Origin: Porogramme epimiltina
Lineage: Eukaryota > Basidiomycota > Agaricomycetes > Polyporales > Polyporaceae
Length of the DNA: 64,000 nt
Reading direction: 5' to 3'
NCBI GenBank assembly: GCA_900155495.1
Contig: FTLJ01000908.1
Location: forward strand, 1-64,000
The notes beneath the pieces were generated by a model that made no database searches, was not told the DNA's origin, and saw only the letters and a list, made by a program, of their open reading frames with translations. Made by a program: the position numbers and the translations under genes. Positions 12,479-21,814 of this stretch are shown piece after piece (position 1 is the first letter of the stretch; each line of letters starts with the position of its first letter).

Positions 12479-12813
12479 GGTGAGGGTACAGGAGGCACTT
12501 TGCCAGCAGGCTCGTTGCGGGTTCGAGTTCGTGGCTTCTTCTGACCAAGCATGTGGCTTGTCGTACTTATATTGGGTCGGCCCGAGCCGCCCGCCGGATG
12601 TCTGTACTACATCATGGAGCGGAAAAGGAAGGCGTCATGGTTCGAACAAGGGGGCGAGAACTATGATGGAATACACGGCGAGGCACCAAGGGGTGCAAAT
12701 TATACGCGAACTATCTATACACGTTGCCCAGAACGACAGGACACGAAGCGAACCCAAACAACATGATTTGTGGTAACCGGGATCGGAGGGGAAAAGGAAC
12801 CGAGGATATCTGC
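12479..12813. other. Short intergenic region
   Basis: Promoter of the F-box gene (minus) and 3' flank of the next minus-strand gene. No coding or RNA signal is seen. Confidence 0.45.
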
Positions 12814-14386
12814 TTAGGCCAGTCCGGGAACACGGACAACCATGAGGACTGATATCGCGAAGAAAAACAGGAGAGCCTTGTCAAAAAGTGTCGCCTCGTC
12901 CATGTACCACCCAGCAAACTGTTCCAAGCGCGATGCAATCCACTCGAAGGGCAACCAGATCCAGTCGGAAACGGCCCGGCAGCGAAGGAGGGGTTGAGGC
13001 GGGGCGGGGCTACCTCGAGATGCAGCCCGGGCGGCGATCTGGAGCGCGGACGCTGGGTCGACATGAGAATCAGGCCCAGCCTCGGTATTGAAGCCAAGCC
13101 CAGTCAGAGTAGGGTAAATACTGTTCGCAGACAGGGCGTCATCGGAGGAAGTCGGCGTAGACGCATGGGCCGCTCGTGGCTGTGTAGCGGTCCCTACCGC
13201 AACTGTTCTAGACCCAGTTACCAGAGAGGATGCGGGCACAGGGTGGCATCGGCCGAAGCTTGAAGTAAGTCCGACGGGGCGAGTGGATGCAGGGGTTCCG
13301 GGGAATAAAGAGGTGTCGGCCCAGTCAGAGAATGACGAGCAGGGACCAGGATCTTGAGAGTTCCCAAGAGGTCTGAAAGGAGCAACGCCAGTGTCGGAAT
13401 CATCCGCATAAATCAAGACGTTCGAGAAGCGCCTCGTGTGGTTGGTCTCGCACCGCCTACGCCTGACCGGCGGGGGATAGCGATAGGGCTTCAAATTCAT
13501 CGCGGAGCGGAGCGGACGCGGGGTCGCTGGCTGTGGGAAGGAGTTGCATGAGCTTGGTATGCGAGTCGGGAAGATGATCATCAGGACGCACCTGCACACT
13601 GGGGAGATAGGCGGAGTCAGGCAGAATGAGCTTCGGCAGGGTGTTGGATCCTCCCTTGTTCCCGACCCCATCGTGCCAATGGACGTTGCGAGGAGATTTG
13701 CTGTGAGTTTGAGTTCGCTCCCTTTGAAGCGCCTCAGTCTCTTCGTCGCTATGCTCTTCGTCCTGTACGACAGACCCCTTCAAAAAGGTACGGCCGTCCT
13801 TGGGAGAACTTGAGAGGGGGGCGATGTTGCGTGCGGAGATTTCCCGAAGGCTTTTGTGTGACGGCAAAGGCTGCACTACCAGAATCTGGCTGCGGCGGGG
13901 AACCTTCTTGAAGACCGAGGGGCGAAAAACAGCAGTTGGTTTCCCCTATAGCCACCACGTTGACATAGACTGAATCGCGTAAAAAAGACATGCTCGAAAG
14001 TCACTTACGGTCGTCTGGGTCTTGTTCTCGTGCTCGTTTGCTTTTGTAACCCCTCGCCTCAAATCTCCCACCCTGTCCCCGCCGATGGCCTTCTTCGTTG
14101 ATGCGGATGCGTCGTGCTCTTGCCGCCAGGAAAGTCCTATGTCTTTCCCGAGACGACGAGTGCGATTGCTCGCACGCGTGCCATACGAGTGGATAGGCGT
14201 AGGCGCGTCTGGAGTGCTAGGGCTTCTAGACCGCCTCGGCCGCTTGCCTGAACACCCAAGGTCAAGGTGTAAGTGCTCTATCCTTACACGCCAAAGGGTA
14301 CAGATACACTCACATTGAAGAGGGTCGCTGGTCAAGTCCAGGGGGGCGACTGAACGGGCGTTCTGGCGCTGTCTACGCGAAGCCAT
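12814..14386 (-). CDS. Uncharacterised protein with C-terminal membrane anchor
   Basis: I do not recognise this gene. It starts MASRRQRQNARSVAPLDLTS; the first intron (GTGAGT...TTCAG, near 14270-14315) joins DPLQC to KRPRRSRSPSTPDAP. A basic, Ser/Arg-rich N-terminal part with RTRRLGKDIGLSWRQEHD suggests nuclear or nuclear-envelope location. A second block contains SLREISARNIAPLSSSPKDGRTFLKG and LRDEFEALSLSPAG. The last block ends LPFEWIASRLEQFAGWYMDEATLFDKALLFFFAISVLMVVRVPGLA, one clear hydrophobic helix within ten residues of the C-terminus, so a tail-anchored topology is likely. The exon chain between about 13210 and 13490 is unresolved: three frames alternate and more than one splice solution exists. 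Boundaries of the first and last exons are firmer than the middle. Confidence 0.5.
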
Positions 14387-15588
14387 GAGGGTGGCGGAGA
14401 AGAGGCTGGTGGGGGTGAACGCACGACGCCGGGCGAGGTTGTTCGGTCACCTGGCCTTCACAAGTTCTGCTTGATCAATGTCACATCTTGTCGTCCCGTC
14501 AGCGACGCGTGAAATATTTGGAGCAACACCAATAGCACTCACTTCACCCCTTGAGGCATGGCTCGTCGTGATCGTTGCGTGCTTTGTGCTCACACAGAAG
14601 GTGTTGCCGTAGCTTCGCGGTGGCGTTCCTTCCTCCGGCTTCTGTTGGCCTGTAAGTATAGTCAATCAAGCAGTTTTCGTAAGGTCGCCTCATGGTTGGA
14701 CCAAGCCGAAGAACTCGGAGAGATGAAGGAGGAACGTTTGAACTGGTGACGGCGCCGGGTTCTCGAAATAACTTCCCTTCGCGCCAAGAGACGGCGACGA
14801 CTACACGACGGCGGCCGCGTGCAGACAGGCTGGTGAAAAGTAGATGACTCGGATGGATGCTAGAAGCTGATTTCTCTGCTCGGCCAGGTGGACGGTGGCG
14901 TTGCAAGAGAGCATGAAACACGAGCAGGCCGATTCGCCGTCGCCATGAGTGGAAAACCCGACGGCGCCGCGACGGTGGATTCCAGGCCAGCTCGGGCGCG
15001 GCCGAGGAGGATCGCTGCTAGATCAGAAATGGGGTCAGTCACGCGACGTCCCCGGATTTGATCTGCCCTGTTTTGCCTCCCACCCATCCTGCGTCTACTG
15101 TATATGTCCAGTCTTCGACCCCACCGCCCGCCCTATTCCAACGCGGCTTGGCCGGCCACAGACGTCAGCACCCCTGTAAACGCGAGGAGCGTCCCGCGGC
15201 TGTCCTGGTCGCCGTCGACCCCAGCGACGATGCGGGGCGGCGGGGTAGGAAGAGGAGAAGGCGGCGGAGAGGCTGACACGGCCACGGGACGGGACGACCA
15301 TTGTCGCGCCCCGTTCTGCTATTCCATCGATCCCGTCCAGACGTCGCCGGCGAATGTGCGGACTCAATTTTTTCGCCTGGTCCATGGCAGCGCCCGCGGG
15401 CCCCACACCAGACCCAGTCAGAGTCATATTATTCGCAGCAACCGCTTGCGACGTTCGCTCGCCCCTCCCATCGCACCCGCTTCACCTACCACCTCGCCTC
15501 GCCATATGCGCCCGTCCTCGCCGGCGTGCTGACCGACCCGACCTCGATCCTCTTGGCTGACTTCAGAGTCCCGACTCCCGACTGAGCC
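14387..15588. other. Intergenic region upstream of ammonium transporter
   Basis: Divergent promoter region of the orphan (minus) and the ammonium transporter (plus). ORFs on both strands lack conserved features. Sequence from about 15300 to 15588 is C-rich and probably the leader of the transporter mRNA. Confidence 0.45.
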
Positions 15589-17586
15589 ATGGCGGCGGCT
15601 GGCAGCACTCCACCCATTCTCCACCGTTCGCCTCTCCCGGCGCGGGCCAGCTTCGCGCTGCGTGAGTTCTGCCGCGTTCCGCTTCACTTGAGAACCCGAG
15701 CTAACATGTTGTCCCGACCTATTCTAGGCGACGCGAACGACCAGTGAGTGCACCCCTTACTGTCTTCGCCGTGTCCGTCCGATGCGAGAAGCGTTCCTGC
15801 TTAGGTTCGACGGTGGAGATGTCTCTTTCATCGCCGTGTGTGGCATCCTCGTCTTCTTCATGGTTCCTGGAGTCGGTGAGTTCTTCCCCTATACGTTAGT
15901 GGCCACCCAAACCCATACAGACTCCGCTCCCTTCAGCCTTCCTGTACTCTGGTCTGTCAAGACGAAAGAGTGCGCTGTCCCTCGTTTGGGCCGTCGCGGC
16001 GAGCAATGCCATCGTCATATTCCAATGGTGGTTCTGGGGCTACTCGCTCGCCTTCTCCCCCACCGCGACAAACGGCTACATCGGCAACCTCCGCAGCTTT
16101 GCCCTCCGCAAGGTCCTCGGTGACCCGAGCCCGGGCTCACCGCTCATCCCCGAGCTGCTTTACAGCTTCTACCAGATGGAATTCGCATGCGTGACCGTCG
16201 CGATCCTGATGGGTGCGCTCGCTGAGCGCGGACGCGTCCTTCCCGCGATGATCTTCACCTTCATTTGGATGACGCTAGTTTATTGTCCCATAGCTTGTTG
16301 GGCATGGTCGGTGAACGGTTGGGGTTTCAAGTGGGGTGTGCTGGACTACGCGGGTGAGTTCAGACCCTTCATTCTCCCCCTTGCCGCCTTCCTCACCCAC
16401 CCACTCGCATCAGGCGGCGGTCCTGTCGAGATTGGGAGTGGCATCTCAGGCCTAGCATATTCGTGGGTGCTCGGGCGGCGGAGCGAGCGCGAGCTGCGCA
16501 ACTTCCGACCACACAACGTCTCGCTTGTCGCGCTCGGCACGTTCGTCCTCTGGTTCGGCTGGCTCGGGTTCAACGGCGGCTCTGCGTTCGGCGCGAACCT
16601 GCGCGCGGTCATGGCCATCTGGAACTCGATGATTGCCGCAGCGATGTCCGGCGTCGTTTGGTGCGTGCTCGACTACCGCATCGAGCGCAAGTGGACCATG
16701 GTCGGTTTCTGCTCGGGCACGATCGCGGGCCTCGTCGCGGCAACGCCTGCGTCTGGTTACATCCCCCAGTGGGCGGCGTTCGTGATGGGCATTGTTGTGG
16801 GTGCCGTGGCCAACTACAGCACCAAGCGTACGTACCATTGACCGCATCCAATATGAGGCGGGGACTGACAGAACCTAATAATGCAGTCAAATTCCACCTC
16901 AGAATAGATGACGCGCTGGGTAAATCAACTGCGCCCCCTTTTATGGCTGCGCTGATGCCTGAGCTGGCTTGCAGATCTGTGTGCCGAACACGCGATTGGC
17001 GGGATCCTCGGTCTCCTCTTCAACGCTTTCTTTGCCGACAGCGAGATCATCGCGCTAGACGGTGTCAACACGAGCGCTAATGGTGGTTGGCTGAACCACC
17101 ACTGGAAGCAGCTGTACATCCAGGTCGCGTACATCGTTGCATGTTCTTGCTACGCCTTCGTCGTCACCGCGGCCATCGCGAAGTGCATCGACCTCATCCC
17201 TGGACTCCACCTCCGCGCGTCGGCTGAAGACGAGGCGCTCGGTATGGACGACGCCGAGGTGCGCTTCCGGCCTGACCTTTCCCTTACGTCCACCCCGCTG
17301 ACCCGCCCCTCTTCTCGCACAACAGATCGGCGAGTTCGCATCAGACTACATCGAGGTGCGTCGGGACTACACGGACTGGACGATCCAGTACAACCCGAAG
17401 AGCGGCCTCAGCTCGGAGCCGTCCGTCACCGCCGCGGGCGACCGCCACGGCGTGCCCGACGCGCAGCTCGCGAACGGCGGCAGCGAGCCCAAGAACCTCT
17501 CTGCGGCTGCGGAACCGACGCTCCCTTCGATCTCGGAGAAGCCCGAGAACGGGAGCGCTGCGGTAGGGAACGGGATAGGGCCGTAG
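15589..17586 (+). CDS. Ammonium transporter, Mep1/Mep3-type (Amt/Mep/Rh family)
   Basis: A plasma-membrane ammonium channel of roughly 500 residues with about 11 hydrophobic helices. Exon 1 (15589-15661) and a 16-nt second exon (15728-15743) join in frame to FDGGDVSFIAVCGILVFFMVPGVG. Family motifs follow: FQWWFWGYSLAFSP, YQMEFACVTVAILMGALAERGR, and FGWLGFNGGSAFGANLRA. The first pore position reads GGGPVEIGSG, with Glu where Mep2 and bacterial AmtB have His, whereas the second reads AEHAIGGILG, with His kept. In yeast, this Glu/His pairing marks the non-sensing Mep1/Mep3 class. The cytoplasmic tail after IGEFASDYIEVRRDYTDW is Ser/Ala/Pro-rich and ends at 17586. Such genes are usually repressed by good nitrogen sources; I have not mapped GATA sites. 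Confidence 0.93.
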
Positions 17587-18640
17587 CACACGCGTGGAAG
17601 TCGCGGTTCTGCGGGTCCCCTGCCGGAGGCAGTGCGTCGCTCGTTTGGACGGCTCCGGTGCGGATGCGCGAGGAAAAGTAATCTATGGGATCGGTCTTTG
17701 GCGGTGCTACTTTCTTTTTTACGGTCATATGGAACGGGGGCGGGCTCGTTGCTGTCGGCAGAGTCGCACCTCTGGCCTGCATGCATTTAAATGCAATGAT
17801 GTACGAAGTATATACTAGGGGACGTTAGATGGTAGTCGGAGAAAGCCGTGGTTCGAACAAGACTGCGACACTCAGCCTCCGATGAATGAACAACATGATT
17901 GCAAGGTGTCTAGAGGTGTCTAGATCTAGACAGGGAGGTCAGATGTGGTTGTGCATGCCGTTCGGTGGCGGAAATTGTAGGCGTATTGGAGTAAGAATTG
18001 AATTAGAGGACTCAATGAGCGGCGGGCGGGGTACGTCATCTCAGCATCATCTCAGCATCCCAAGGATCATGTGGGCGAAGGAGGTGAGGGACCGAGACTC
18101 ATGACTTAGCCCCTGCACACCTCGATGAGACGTTAGTACGAACATGGCGACTGCCGTGGCCACCTTGGGCGGGCGTGCTGTTGAGTGGGGATCTAACTTG
18201 ACATAACTGCCCAGTCGGCATCGAACCACACCAAGCATTCACACAGGATGCACTTCACTGTGCATGAGTACAACAACAGAGCGGAGCATGCATATGCAGG
18301 AACAACGAGACTACAAGCGACGCGGCAGCCTGGGATGCAGTCGCCGTGCACACAGTACACGCCAGTGCGCGACGCGCCCCTACCGCCAGTACAACAAGTG
18401 GTGCCATCATAATGCATAACGCGTGCCATGGGATAGTGTGGTGGCGGCCGCCGCCGTCACGGACGGCGGGCCTGTGGGGTGTAAGGAGGGACATGGGAGG
18501 GTGGGCGGTCGTGCATGGGGTGGGGTGGCGCAGTGGAGAGGGGGCGAGGCTGTGGTAGGTGCAGCACGTCAGTGGGAAGTTCGTCAAGCGGGAGCTCAAA
18601 AACACTCACGCATACAGGGGCAGACAGGCGGGGGCGGCTA
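17587..18640. other. Intergenic region with small repeats
   Basis: No gene is supported. It holds a 10-bp unit (ggtgtctaga) repeated twice at 17905-17924, overlapping a 14-bp perfect palindrome at 17918-17931, and a short direct repeat (catctcagcat, two copies) near 18040-18062. Confidence 0.5.
17905..17931. repeat. Tandem 10-mer and 14-bp palindrome
   Basis: ggtgtctaga occurs twice head to tail, and the second copy runs into gtctagatctagac, which equals its own reverse complement. It lies 320 bp after the ammonium transporter stop. It may be a protein-binding site or chance; nothing nearby decides. Confidence 0.6.
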
Positions 18641-19902
18641 CTACCTCGGCCAGTACGTCGTCGTCGTCGTGGGCAGCCGGCTGCCGCACGACCGCACCGA
18701 GCGTAGGCTCGTGCCCGACTTGACCGAGCGCAGGCTCGCCGCACTGCTGCTGCTGCTGCTTCCGCCGCGCGGGTGGGGGCGCGGCGCCGTCGCCGTCTCG
18801 CACAAGGGGAACGGGCCCGAGATCGTCGGCCGCCCCGGCACGACACCCTTCTTCGTCTTCGCGCGCCCGGAGCCCGGTTTGGAGCCGGGGGGCCGCGACG
18901 AGGTCGAAGGGGGTGGAGTAGAGGAGGATGAGGAGGAGCCGAAGAGCCACTTGAAGCTGAAGAACCCGCTCAGCCCGCGGGCCTTTTTCGGAGGGGGCGG
19001 CGACAGGCACGTGGCGCCGGGCTCGCGTGCGTCGCGCCCCGGGTCGTGATCGTGGTCGTAGTCATCGTGGTAGTCGTCTTCTTCGTAGTGGATCGTGGGC
19101 ACGTCCAGGAACTTCACCGACGGCGCGCCGCGCCGCCGCGTCCGGACAGACTCGCTCGAGGAGAGGATCGACTTGGCTGGCGCGGGGCGGGTGCGCGAGG
19201 ACGCGATCGAGGACACGGAGCCTGCGCGCTTGCGCGTCGTCCGCGATGGCGATGGCGGTGTCGAGGGGAGGGCGAGGCTGCTCGAGGTGGCCGAAGACTT
19301 GGACGCGCTCGGGCGCAGACCGATGAGTCCCGTCCAGAACGACTGCGGGCTGTCGTCGTCTACCTGAGCTTGCTCAGGCGGGCGGTCCGACGATGCCCAG
19401 CCGCTTGAATAGGCGATCGCCGCGGAGACAAACGGGATCTCGGGCATTTCGTCGTATTCGGGGATGGAATCCATCGATATCTGCGACGACGAGGAGGCAT
19501 CGCTGTCCGTTGCGGACGGTGTGGGGGGTGTCTGTGGCAGCAGTTGAGGGCCACGCCAGGGAAAATATGATAGAGGATGTACTCACCAAAGAATATGACA
19601 TGGAGACGGCGGTGTATTGCGTAGTATCTTTCATTTGGGTGCGGCGCTAATTTCCGCTACTCGTCACAAGAGAGCGATTTCAGGGAGACAAAGGGAGCTC
19701 ACAGATGATGATGGTCCTCCGCGAGTGGTGCGCGACGATGTTGAGGCACCCCAAGAGGACTGCTGCAGCTAGCTTAGAAAGGGTGATTGCATGAAAGAAT
19801 AGATGATGCACTCACGTTCTCACCGCGACCCGAATGCTGCCAATCTGCCCAAATGCCGCCGTCGCACTGCGGCACAGCGTAGTAACTGCTGGTGTTCTGC
19901 AT
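18641..19902 (-). CDS. Uncharacterised Ser-rich acidic/basic protein
   Basis: I do not recognise this gene. Four exons join in phase 0 without a stop: MQNTSSYYAVPQCDGGIWADW (19902-19816), LQQSSWGASTSSRTTRGG, RRTQMKDTTQYTAVSMSYSL, and a long last exon from TPPTPSATDSDASSSSQ to the stop at 18641. The consistent phase is the main evidence that the first three short exons are real. The product is about 355 residues. It has poly-Ser stretches, a short conserved-looking motif APSVKFLDVPTIHYEEDDY followed by an HD/DD-rich stretch, and a hydrophobic patch GFFSFKWLFG. The region is predicted disordered from composition. The 3' end contains Ser-Leu-Arg-Ser-Val repeats (SLRSVKSGTSLRSVRS). No function can be assigned; SVKFLD motifs occur in other basidiomycete orphans. 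Confidence 0.7.
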
Positions 19903-20990
19903 GGCTGAAGGATGGACGCTGAACGGATCCGTTCAGCTGAATGGAGGGAGGAAGAAGAGTGAGGGGAAGAGGGATAAAAGACAAAAACTTACCCAAGCGG
20001 GGGGCAGGGGGGATATGGCAGGAGGCAAGGTGCGACCCCAAAGACTCGGATGGTGGATCCGGCCTTTACGCTACCCACACGTGCGGTCCTCCGTGCGCAT
20101 TCCAGGCGTCAGGATGAAGCGCAGATAGGATAGACTCCCGAGTCATCGGCTTCCAGGACGCATCGTGTTCGAGGCGTGTATCAGCCGGGAGAACACGAGG
20201 CACGTGGACGTACCGAAATTACCGCTTGGGAGGGATTGGCAAAGAAGTCCCAGGGTGCCCGTCCGACGAAGGGAAGTGCCACAAGGTCCCCAGGCCCAGC
20301 TCACAGGCAGCATTCTCGCTGCGGAACGTAGGTGGACGAGTGGACTTGGACCCAGGAGGATGTCCGGAGGCGCCCGTGGAACGGAACGTGCGGGAACGCC
20401 GGATCGCCCCTCGTCATAGAAAGCAATCCACCCGCCTGCCGCCCGACGGTTTCCAGCACTGGCAGTGCACGCGGGGTACACGAGATGTTTGCACCGCACA
20501 ATAGCAAGGCTGTTCGATAACCGCGGGTGGGGCGGCCGGGGATCAAAACGAGGCCAATCGAAGCGAGGGTGTGGCCGTTCATCGTAATGCTCGGAGTGAC
20601 GCAACGGACCACGGTGCATCCATGGAGGACTTCGGACTGTACATAATTAATGCCGGTGTTCAACGCGGAGTATCTCATCTGCTAAACGAGATGTAAGCAG
20701 GTGGCAATGGGGGAAACGCCCAACGCTTGAAGGCCACGGGCAACTTGAAGGTCTGGGACGACGAAGGCGAAAACCGGCACAAAATAAAACTGCGGGTAGA
20801 GGAATGACCAAGTTCACACCCGGGCGTAGTTGCGTGCGGAACACACACTTTCTACTAGTGAGACCGGGTACGCCAAACGTACCCTTCACGGCGAATGAAA
20901 TCAAACGATCACCGAGATGAGGTGGAGCGGAAAAGAATATTAAAAGTGAAGTAAGTACACACACTATAGTCTATCCCCCGATGTGCGCAA
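19903..20990. other. Intergenic region
   Basis: About 1.1 kb between the Ser-rich orphan promoter and the mL43 stop. ORFs up to about 158 codons exist on the minus strand, but their compositions are arbitrary and no splice-consistent chain was found. Confidence 0.45.
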
Positions 20991-21496
20991 TCATATCCTG
21001 AATGGCTCGTCAACGTGCAGCCCACTCCATATACCCCTTGCGGCCTCTGTCCGACTCTCCACCGACAACCGCTTGAGAGGTTTGATTTTTGCGCCCGAAG
21101 AATCGAGCAAGAGCTGGACTTTGTTTGCAATCCCGTTGACCTCGAAGCCCTTGAGGCCAATCACCTTGTCACGGTTGTTGACTACATGACGTCGCAACAT
21201 GTAAGCGGAGAGCAAGGAATAACGGAGTGGACGTGCTCACTGTAGAAACCGCGTATAACGGGTTCACGGTGACTCCTCTGCCTCACGACAAACTCGACAT
21301 GGGGATTTGCGCGTGCTAGGTCCTCCAGGTGATTATGGAGGTAGGTGCGGAGGTTGGTTGAGGACGTGTAGTTGTCGCAGTACTCGAAGACCACTTTCCG
21401 CGCCTGGGGGATAAAGGCTCCGTGCCCGTTGGCAGGAAGAGCGGTCTGTGATGCACGAAGGAAGGGCTTGAGAGCAGGAACTAGTTTGGAGGCCAT
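20991..21496 (-). CDS. MRPL51: Mitochondrial large-subunit ribosomal protein mL43
   Basis: mL43 (yeast Mrpl51) is a component of the mitochondrial 54S subunit. It carries the L51/S25/CI-B8 thioredoxin-like domain, shared with a complex I subunit. Exon 1 encodes a basic N-terminus and the domain core KVVFEYCDNYTSSTNLRTYLHNHLEDLARANPHVEFVVRQRSHREPVIRGFY. A single 59-nt intron (GTGAGC...GTAG) joins RGFYI to NNRDKVIGLKGFEVNGI, the conserved strand that ends the domain. The remaining tail, VQLLLDSSGAKIKPLKR, matches the fungal C-terminal extension. About 150 residues in total. It is divergent from the gene at 21815, with 318 bp between start codons. Confidence 0.9.
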
Positions 21497-21814
21497 AAGG
21501 ACAGCGGGTTCAGACCAAGCTCAATGCTGGCCGAAGGAGGGGTGGTGGCCGGTGCGGTTGTCAAATAATGGGAAATACAATGATTTCGGGAGTGGAAGTC
21601 AGAGTTTCGGAGTTTGAAACTAGAGTGTTAAGCGAGGGCGATTCTCCGACGACAGCGCTTGTCTCTCCCCAGCAGTGTCGACGCGACTGAAATCCACCAC
21701 GGGACGCGTCGAGCAAGACGCGTTCGGATCTCCTGCTCATCGACCAGCCCAGCCACCTGCGCGCCTTCCTCGCTCGCCCTCGCGGCGTCATCCACTTCCT
21801 CACTCCTGCTCGCC
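21497..21814. promoter_or_regulatory. Divergent promoter region mL43 / TPQA-repeat gene
   Basis: 318 bp separates the two ATGs. An ORF reads through from 21659 into the plus-strand gene, but the ATG at 21815 (context gccATGG) is the best start, so the upstream part is probably leader sequence. Confidence 0.45.

Noticed and set aside
12640..12665. tRNA-like T-loop sequence ggttcgaac
   Set aside because: Flanking five-base arms do not pair and no A box or acceptor stem is visible. The same heptamer at about 17848 also lacks pairing.
20143..20964. Minus-strand ORFs of about 105-158 codons upstream of the Ser-rich orphan
   Set aside because: No splice-compatible chain, no hydrophobic or domain pattern; compositions arbitrary.
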